A DNA stretch of 64,000 nucleotides from Laburnicola sp. R22_1. Taxonomy: Eukaryota; Ascomycota; Dothideomycetes; Pleosporales; Didymosphaeriaceae. The position numbers and the translations under genes were made by a program. A model generated the notes under the pieces. The model had not been told where the DNA came from and ran no database searches. It saw nothing but the letters and a program-made list of their open reading frames with translations. Positions 56,330-64,000 of this stretch are shown piece by piece. The stretch spans positions 1,674,001 through 1,738,000 of the forward strand of contig JACONQ010000012.1 of assembly GCA_014281115.1 (NCBI GenBank). Reading direction: 5' to 3'. Position 1 is the stretch's first letter. Each line of letters begins with the position of its first letter.

Positions 56330-58776
56330 TAAGGAAATTATAATATATAATACTAGTACTAATAAGTTAAAATTATAAATAACCTTCTAACAAAAGGAAA
56401 ATACTTAATTATAATTATAATTATTTATTTTTTAATTTATCAGGTGTTATTAGTATTATTATTTATGATATTTTTAAAATTAATAGTAAGTAAATACTAC
56501 TATTTCCCTTTTACATTAAAGAATTTAGTATATATCTTCTATAAGAAGTTTAGTGCTATATAGGCAGCCCAAAGGTAAAGTATTTTAATAAATTAGTATA
56601 GAATACTTTACTAAGATAGCTAAAAGATAAAATTATTATTAAAAATTATATAAGTCTTACTAGGTATAAGAGAAGAATAATTAGAACTTTTTAATTCTAT
56701 TCTAAAAGATATAATTAGTGCTAATTACTACTAGTTAAAAGTAGATACTATAAACTATTAAACTAGACTACCTATAACTCCTAATTTCTATCTAATCGCT
56801 ACTATTAGAAATCTAGACTACTTAGTAGCACTAATTAGAAGCTAGTAGTTTTTGTTAGACTAGAACTATAACTATTTACTAAAGCTTAGTACTAAAACTA
56901 GTAACTATAAAGTATTAAAAAGAAATAGCCCTTCTACTTTATATATAGCTACTACTTAAAGCTTAAAGTTTCAGTAGCCTTTCTTATAACCTTATATTTT
57001 TTTAAATTTAAACTTATATAAAAGTAGTACTTTTTAGAAATTTAGTGTTTTTAGTTTAGATACTTAAGTATAAAAGTAGTATAGGCAATCTTTTTCTTTC
57101 CTTTCTTACTATTATAGGTATTAGAAGTATAATATAAAAGGGTATTAAGTATAGCCTAGTACTTAATATCTTTTACTTATATAGCCTACTAAGCTTAAAA
57201 GTAAATTAAAACTATAAAGTTAAAGTTTAAAGAACTAGTATTAGGTGTATTATAAATCTTAGTTTTTATATACACTACGTAGTACTTATAAGTAGTTTTT
57301 ATATTAGTTAGTACTAATTAAAATCTATTAGTTACTATTACAAATTAATGGAGTAACTTATAATCTTAAAAGCCTTATTATTATTACTTTTATAGTATTT
57401 AGCTAAAACATTATTTTTAAGCAATTTTATTATTAGCGTATAAATAAGAGTTTAACTTAAAACTAGACTATAAAGATAAAATATCTAAATTAGAAGTATT
57501 TAAATAAAAGTAATAGTAAAACATATAGTTACTAAAATAGATACCATTTCTTATAATAGTTAAAATAATCTAGTAACTTTTAATAATTTCCTTTTACTTA
57601 ATAGTATAAAGCCAAATAGTATTCTGCTACTTTTTATTAATTTCTTCTTCTCTAATTATAGAAAAAGGCTAGTTAAAGTCTTCTTTTATAAAATCTATTT
57701 ATAATAGAATTAATTAAGGCCTAATAGAACTAGTTAGCGCTAGTAGATACTAATTAGCACCTAATAGATAGTAATAGTTAACAAAAAAACTTACTAAGTA
57801 ATAACTTTTACTACTAAACTAATAAGTCTTATAATAGGCCCTACTCTTATTTTAAAAGTGCTACTTAAAATTTAAGATTTTATAACTAAATAGAAAGCAG
57901 TAGCGCTTTACTATACTAATAAATTTAATAGTATAATAACTAATATATTTAAGGTACAAAATATCTACTAGTTTAGTTATATTATATCTAGCGTTTTTCT
58001 ACTTTTGAATTATCCTAATAGTAGAAAACTATGCTAGTTGGCGCTAGTTAGCTACTAATATGCCTTTTTCTACTTTTTTAAAAACCTATTAATAACGATT
58101 ATTACTAGTAAAGCCTAAAAACTAATAATAATTAATAACTAGTATAAAATAGCGCTAAAGCACACTAGTAACTTAGAAAGCAAGTAATAAAAAAATTAGA
58201 AAGCTCGTAAAGAAATTAAAAATCTAGTAATAACTATATTCTACTACTGATTAGTTTAGCTTATTACTACGCTATAAGTAAGTATAGTAAAAGTTAAGGT
58301 ACTTACTAAAATTAAGTAGTATAATATAAAAAAAAAGAAAAGTAGAGTGTAGTATACTATAACTACCTTATCTACCTAATTAAAATTAATATAATTTCTT
58401 TTTAGTTTCTTATTATAAGTACTTATATTACTTTTATTAAATCTTTTATTTATTTATTTTTACTTACTTTAGTATTTTATAGATAGCTAATTATTCTTTT
58501 TAAATATAACTATAGCCCTATATAGGAATACTTAAATTCTTAAGGTATAAATAAATATATCTCTTTACTAAAGAGGACGTATAGTGCTAATTAGTAATTA
58601 TAAAGTTAATTTTAGTAGGCTAAAGCGTTTTTAAAGTAAAAGCAACTTTACAAAAAGAATAATATTATAAAATCTAGATATATACTAAGGTTAGATAGGT
58701 TAAGTAACTTTTACTATATAATATTATTTATAGGGAATCTTTACTCTATAGTAATTTGTCTTATTTACTACTACTA
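56330..58776. other. AT-rich decayed DNA, no gene recognised
   Basis: 2.4 kb with stops in all frames. I tried both strands for RT, integrase, transposase and helicase motifs and found none. It may hold the rest of the chromovirus or older layers. Confidence 0.45.
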
Positions 58777-58787
58777 TCTAATATACT

Positions 58788-59726
58788 AATCTATGTAAGG
58801 TTTACTTATACTATACACAGTACACCTAGCTTATTGCCACCGCTATTATTAGTTATTCGCGCTCGCGCCGCTACGCGGTGTACTTGCTTAGATGAGCCGA
58901 CTTAATGGCAATAATGGCTAGGAGAATCTCGCGGATCTATGCGACGCTCTTACCACACTAGAGCTTGTTAACAAAGACCTTATTGTTCTCTTACGTTCTC
59001 TGCTAGAGGATTCTATTACTAATAAGGAGTAATTGCGTCTACTAGAGTGGGAATATAGTCTAGCTATTCTTCGCAAACTAGATTAGCTGCTAGCCTAACT
59101 AGTACACGTGGATAGCGTTATAAATAGTTAAGTATACCTGTCTATCGCGCTGGATAAGCATTTTATAAATAGAATGGAACTCTAGCGTAGCCATATTAGT
59201 GGCAGTGGCGCGAATCTTTAGTGTGTACTTTTTGGCGACGGCGAGTACTTCTTTAGAGACAACGTTAATGCCTAAATTAATAGTAGGGCTTAGAGAGACA
59301 GTGGGAACTTTGTTAAGGACGACCTTAATATGGTAATAGAGCGATAGTGTATCTAGTATATATTACCCTTGTCCTACTACTTATAAGAAATATACTTATT
59401 AATATGTTAACTTGTGTTGTTTATAACAATCTAGATGGCGATTTGTAACTTAGGATAGTAGAGAAAAAATAGCTTATAGCGTGGCCGCGCTAAAGTCTTA
59501 TCTCCCCTAAAGTTCCAAGTGGCCTCTTTGTGAAGATTTTGCTTGTGGAAACAGCTCCGCGCCAAGACCGCTAAGCTCGCTTAGCAGTTCGAACGCGCTT
59601 TTTTTTGTTATTACCTTTTTTACGCTCTTTTTAATTACTAAGCAGGGGGCTCTGCTTTTTTTTATTATGTTATTTAAGATAAAAGCCTTTGTTATGCTAC
59701 CCCTAGGTAGTTAATTTAACGCCACA
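58788..59726 (+). mobile_element. R-family element, 5'-truncated, best preserved copy
   Basis: 939 bp, begins inside the long form (aatctatgtaaggtttact) and ends tagttaatttaacgccaca. Identical 11-bp flanks tctaatatact at 58777-58787 and 59727-59737. It retains much more C and G than other copies, so it is younger or less mutated. It carries a readable coding trace. Confidence 0.82.
58892..59386 (+). pseudogene. R-family ORF trace, ~164 aa, unknown protein
   Basis: Plus-strand frame starting MSRLNGNNG and ending at TAA 59384, interrupted by about eleven stops that are all TAG or TAA, as expected from CAG, CAA or TGG. Between them the translation is Leu/Asp/Glu-rich and mostly helical-looking (LADLCDALTTLELVNKDLI, LLEWEYSLAILRKLD). 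The last third is mixed (CVLFGDGEYFFRDNV). No zinc knuckle, RT or nuclease motif. It may be a Gag-like or ORF1-like protein of a retroposon; function unknown. Equivalent positions in the other long R copies are too mutated to read. Confidence 0.4.
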
Positions 59727-59739
59727 TCTAATATACTTA

Positions 59740-60175
59740 GTTATTTCTTATTATGCCCTATATTACTCTGCTACCTATTCTCTTATAGCTATAAAAAAGA
59801 TTCTATTTTTAGAAATCTCTATAATAAGCTCTATTACCTAAGAAATATAACTTAGGTGTAGAGGTCTAGATAATTATACCTAGATAATATTTCTAAGGTG
59901 GATTAACCTAAGATATATAAAATGTCTATTTTTAGAAACTTTTATATTAAGTTCTATTTTATAAATAATATACCTATAATATAAAACTCTAGATAATTAT
60001 ATCTAAGTAACTATTTAGCTTAGTAGTATAAGACTATATATAGTACTACTAATATTAAATATTATAGTATCTAAGACACTAATATATCTTAGAAGCCAAA
60101 ATAGTATATATATAGTGTTGCCTAGTTTTATAACTAGTTAGTTAATAAATAATTACTTACTTAATAGGTTATAAG
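59740..60175. other. AT-rich decayed DNA, no gene
   Basis: TpA-rich, no motif recognised. Confidence 0.5.
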
Positions 60176-60185
60176 TCTAGGTTCT

Positions 60186-60229
60186 TTAACCTTAGTTAGA
60201 ATCTCTACATAATAAAGATCTTTAATAAG
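60186..60229 (+). repeat. 44-bp L-family tail with 10-bp target duplication
   Basis: Only the last 44 bp of L (ttaaccttagttagaatctc to gatctttaataag). It is flanked by tctaggttct (60176-60185) and cctagattct (60230-60239), a 10-bp duplication with transitions only. It is an extreme 5' truncation, as produced by target-primed reverse transcription. Confidence 0.7.
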
Positions 60230-60239
60230 CCTAGATTCT

Positions 60240-60709
60240 ATATTTAAGCGAGATCTAGAATAATATACACATTTATAGCTAAGCTTTTATATCTAAATAA
60301 TAGCTCTTATAATAACCTCTAACTAACTTACTAGTAACACTAAATTTAAAAATATTAAAAAAAAAAAAATAGGATAGATAAATCTCTTTAAAGCCAAGAA
60401 CTATAAATTTAAAACCTAGCTTACTTACTTATATTATAGGCTATGTTAATATTCTAAAGTTAGTCTTTTATAAATTTAAAGTAGTTAAGAAACAAATTAG
60501 ATTATTATAGCTGTAATAGTGTATATTATAGGAATAACACTAAGAGAAATAAATTACAAATATTAAGATTTTAGCTAAGAAACTAATTAGAACGCTATAG
60601 CTCTAATAGTGTATAATTATAAAATAATACTAAGTAGAGTAAATTGCAAACTATTAATAACCAAGTAAGTAAGCTCTAAAGTATATTATTATAGTTTTTA
60701 TGCAAGGAA
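60240..60709. other. AT-rich DNA with a local duplication
   Basis: Two related ~70-bp stretches around 60480-60560 and 60580-60660 (attatagctgtaatagtgtat / gctatagctctaatagtgta type) in direct orientation. No gene. Confidence 0.45.
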
Positions 60710-61235
60710 GGGATTTCTAATAACAATATTATAATAATAGTAGTTATTTCTCCTATTACTATTAATATAGAAAAGAATTGTAAGGTAGTATTAATAAAAA
60801 GAGTTAGTGCGTTATAAGTAAGCTTAGCATGCCTACTTTAACTAAAAAGATATATATACAAAACTATATATAAGGCTATACTACTATACTATAGTTTAGA
60901 ATAGAGAAACGAAAGTATAAAATAGCGCTAGCGCTGTAACTAATATAACGCTACAACTATTATATTATTATTGTTTACTATTATCTTTAAAGATTGCTAA
61001 AAGTAATAATTATTATACTAGTAGATTTATACTACTTATGAGTAATATATACTAAGTAGGAACTTATATACTATAAGTATACTAACACTTTATCTTTATA
61101 TTAAAGTTAACTTTAATAAGACTTTTACTACTATTACTCTAATTTCTACTATTGTTCTAAATCTTAATACTAATACTGCTGTTAATACTGTCTAAAAGTA
61201 TACTTTAATAATTTATTTACTTAAAGTTACTAAAT
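60710..61235 (-). repeat. K-family dispersed repeat, copy 2 (inverted)
   Basis: Reverse-complement relative of 37840-38425. Shared blocks include gtatactaacactttatctt and actatagtttagaatag. Slightly less mutated in the middle (agcgctagcgct). Identity unknown. Confidence 0.65.
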
Positions 61236-61239
61236 TTAT

Positions 61240-62266
61240 ACTAAAGTACTGCTTTGTTTAGAAAGTTATTAATAGATTAAAGTAAAAAAATTACTTTAAC
61301 CTATGTATAATAGTTCTAGTATACTAGTTAGACTAGTAATAAATTAGTAACTTAGAATATAAAAAGTATAAAGAGTTTTTACTAGAGTTGTTTATATTAC
61401 TACTAGTTAAAAAGGCGGCAATAGAGGGTAAAATTAACGGAAAAGAGTAGAAGATAATATTAATAAGTTGCTAGGAGAAGAAACCATTATATAAATATAC
61501 TAGATTTTATAGTTATAGTATTAAATAGTAAGTATAATATATAGGTATACTATATAGTAGTGCGCAAATATAGTATAATTACTAATAATAGTAATAATAA
61601 AGCTTACTATACTATACACGCTTTAAGTAAATTTAATAAGTATTAAAGCGCTTATAAATATTAGGTAAGTATATGGTTTATAAACTCTTTTTATAAACTA
61701 TTATTATAGTAGTAGAGGAGACTAGCAGTAGACTATATTTTTAGACACTAGACTAAAGCAACCTTTCTATCCTAACCTACGTAGGCTTAAATTAAAAAAG
61801 GAGTTAAAAAGAGTAATTAATACTAAATAAACAATGCGACCGTATATTATTATAATAAGATATAGCAGGTAATAGAATAAAGATAATAACTATAACTACT
61901 AGATCTTTAGTTAATCTCTTTTACTTTTTGTTTATAAATAAAGCTATATTTTACAACTATACTATAGTAAAAGAAATCTAGCTATAATTTTTTTCTATAT
62001 ACTAGCTTTATAAAATAAATACTATTTAAATATATATAAAAGTAAATAGTTTATAAGGGCGTATTAATTTAACACTCTATAATTCTATTAGCTTTTTATA
62101 AGAGTAACTTAGTTATATTAGCATAAACTATAGTTGAGAAAAAGACCTTTTACTACTACTAATTATTTTCTAGTAGTTTCTTTTTATAAAAGAAAGCTTT
62201 AAATTTATTTTTACTTTATAATAACTAAGGAACTAAATAACTAAATAAATAATACTACTATATTAT
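61240..62266. other. AT-rich decayed DNA, no gene
   Basis: Stops in all frames and no recognisable element motif. Confidence 0.5.
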
Positions 62267-62276
62267 AACTATAATC

Positions 62277-62510
62277 GGCTTGCCAAGCATCTTCTTTAAC
62301 CTTTTTTTAGTTTAAGTTAATGTTATTTAAGATAGAAGGTTATTATGTACTATATATAGCACCTAATTCTAATATTAGGTTAAACGCGCTTTTTTATAAT
62401 TACCTTTTTATAATTTTTTTACTTACTAAGTAGGGAGCTCTACTTTTTTATGTTATTTAAGATAAAAGCCTTTGTTGTTCTACTCCTAGGTAGATAATTT
62501 AACAATATAT
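62277..62510 (+). repeat. Internally deleted R-family element
   Basis: R 5' end (ggcttgccaagcatcttc, ~110 bp) joined to the R 3' ~125 bp (ttaaacgcgcttttttataa to gataatttaacaatat). Flanks actataatc (62268-62276) and actataatt (62511-62519) are a 9-bp duplication. The deletion junction differs from the one at 5889-6085. Confidence 0.65.
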
Positions 62511-62672
62511 ACTATAATTATACTTTTAGGCTAGATTTAACTTAACTTATATTATAAAAATTATTAATAATACAACTATTAACGCACTACCTACCAAAAT
62601 AATAAAGAATATAAAAATATAGTATAAAAGCTAGACTTAAAAAAGTAAAAAAGAAAAACTATAAATAGCTAT

Positions 62673-62802
62673 CTTTTTTTGTCATTACCTTTTTCACGCT
62701 CTGTTTGATTACTAAGCAGGGGGATCTGCTTTTTTTATTATGTTATTTAAGATGAAAGCCTTTGTCGTGCTACCCCTAGGTAGTTAATTTAACGCCACAT
62801 AC
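62673..62802 (+). repeat. Short R-family element with perfect 12-bp duplication
   Basis: 130 bp: cttttttt, gtcattacctttttcacg, hairpin agcagggggatctgct with a T tract, gatgaaagcctttgtcg, cctaggtagttaatttaacg. Identical flanks ataaatagctat at 62661-62672 and 62803-62814. Little mutated, hence young for this family. Confidence 0.82.
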
Positions 62803-62814
62803 ATAAATAGCTAT

Positions 62815-64000
62815 TAAAGCTATTTCTACTTATTTACTATATTATATAATACTTTAATAACAGCCAAATCTGTCTTACTGCTTTACCTTATTTTAAAGCG
62901 TTTTTCTAGCACTCCTACAGCTTTTTATAACAGCGTTATACTGTGTACTAAGAGTGCGCGAAGTCTCCTTTTGTATATAATACTTTAATATATTATTTAT
63001 ATACTTATTATTTTTATAATTATTATTAACTAGTATAAAAGTAAAGCAAGAATAAATATAGGTAAATAAAGACTATGTAAGGTAATAAATAAAAAAGTTA
63101 ATTAGGCTACTTACTACTATAAATAATAATAAATTTTTTAGAAATATAAAGAAGTGTAAAAATAGGGGTGTATAGTAGCTGGCTATTATATAGTAACTAG
63201 TATAATAGCTATAAAAAAGAAAGTGTTCTAATTAAGCTAATCTTAAAATTAAATAATTTTCTTTTAATTATATAATCTAACTATAAAGGGCCTGTGAGTC
63301 TTAGTTAAGACCGTCTTCATTACTTGACAACACTACTTCTAAAGAAGCCACCGCCACAAACACTAAGTAAAAATTAACAAGAGTCCTACTGCTAGATAGA
63401 GAAGAATTAAAACCTTATAGCGTATCTTTGCTGCGGGATTGGCAGGGCTGCGAGGTTGGCAGTACTATAGGTTTGGCGCTTAGTATAGCGAAATCACTAC
63501 TTAATAGTTACCCTGCCAAGTTAATTAAAGCCTAGACCATCATAGCAACATTAACTTACTAAGCTAAAACTAGACATTGCTTCTAGTTTATATTGGCTGT
63601 ATAAGGCAGTTGCAAGTGGGACTAGACTTTATAGTTCCCTAGAGTAGAGGCTATAGAAGCTATGGCCGTTTAATTAAGATTAGTTCGATGTGCTTCTATA
63701 GCCATTAGTTCCCGTAGTAGGTTTGTATAAGAATATTCTCGCTTCTTAGATCTAGCCTATTATAGTATAATAGAGTTAACTTTAAAATCCTAGGGCGTAT
63801 AACACTAATCTAGAAGCTTTTAGTTATAATTATATACACGCATATTCTATTATTATTCTTTAAATAGTCTAAAGCCTCTTAGATAGTCTAGTAACGTCTA
63901 ATTCTTTGCGTAGATAAGAAGGAAGCTAAAATAAGTATGTTCGCAACTGTGTAGTATATATTAATAGGTGCACCTCACTAAATTATTTTTAAGCACGGTC
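62815..64000. other. AT-rich DNA, then a more GC-balanced tail
   Basis: 62815-63280 is typical decayed DNA. From about 63290 to the window end GC content rises (ctgcgggattggcagggctg, accgtcttcattac), suggesting the start of a less mutated element that runs out of the window. No ORF above 60 codons and no motif recognised. A ttggcaggg / ccctgccaa inverted pair at about 63437 and 63510 may be part of it. Confidence 0.4.

Overview
This 64 kb window looks like a gene-free, repeat-packed AT-rich compartment of a filamentous ascomycete genome. Almost all of it is extremely TpA-rich and poor in CpA. Open frames are riddled with TAG and TAA but not TGA, and paired repeats differ by C/T and G/A transitions. 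That is the signature of repeat-induced point mutation (RIP). Every coding trace I can recognise belongs to a transposable element: Ty1/Copia and Ty3/Gypsy retrotransposons, Fot1/pogo-type and Tc1-type DNA transposons, and two retroposon-like repeat families that I cannot match to anything known to me. I see no host gene, tRNA, rRNA or CRISPR array.

The one intact element is a 7.5 kb Copia-type retrotransposon at 22552-30070. It has identical 288 bp LTRs and a single uninterrupted 1683-aa Gag-Pol with all catalytic residues in place. It is not RIP-mutated although it sits in heavily mutated DNA, so it arrived recently. It is unusually long because of a leader with 130-bp tandem repeats and a 1.36 kb region downstream of pol. 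The hexamer CGTACG and its relatives CGCACG/CGTGCG occur along it at a density far above chance, in LTR, leader, coding and 3' parts alike.

Layout. 1-6600: retroposon family R copies, one of which (1626-5802) is split by an L-family element that is itself split by a Fot1-like transposon (three nested layers). 6582-7587: a non-autonomous Tc1-like element. 8771-12562: L fragment with an AAT microsatellite, a second Fot1-like family, and a 471-bp TAAAAA array. 12568-19515: a full-length decayed Gypsy chromovirus with matching LTRs and a perfect 5-bp target duplication. 19521-37412: older retroelement sequence, including a Gypsy pol, broken in turn by L3, the Copia element, a Fot1/pogo-like transposon (31057-33181) and L4, which carries a TTACGTAA-rich palindrome. 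37413-45205: an inverted-repeat family K, an R copy, a Tc1-like transposon whose transposase gene appears to have two introns, and a Gypsy integrase remnant. 45208-51474: three Fot1-like elements almost end to end. The last two are head to head and make a long palindrome, and the last one contains part of a different pogo-like transposon. 51477-64000: another Gypsy chromovirus remnant, its reading frame interrupted by a complete R element, then further R, L and K copies.

Together the window reads as a stratified record. The Gypsy, R and L layers are old and heavily mutated, some Fot1-like elements are intermediate, and the Copia insertion is new. The most interesting unexplained items are the R and L families (shared 3' end, variable 5' end, 9-16 bp target duplications, no recognised reverse transcriptase) and the CGTACG motif loading of the Copia element. 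All coordinates and translations come from reading by eye; nothing was searched against a database.
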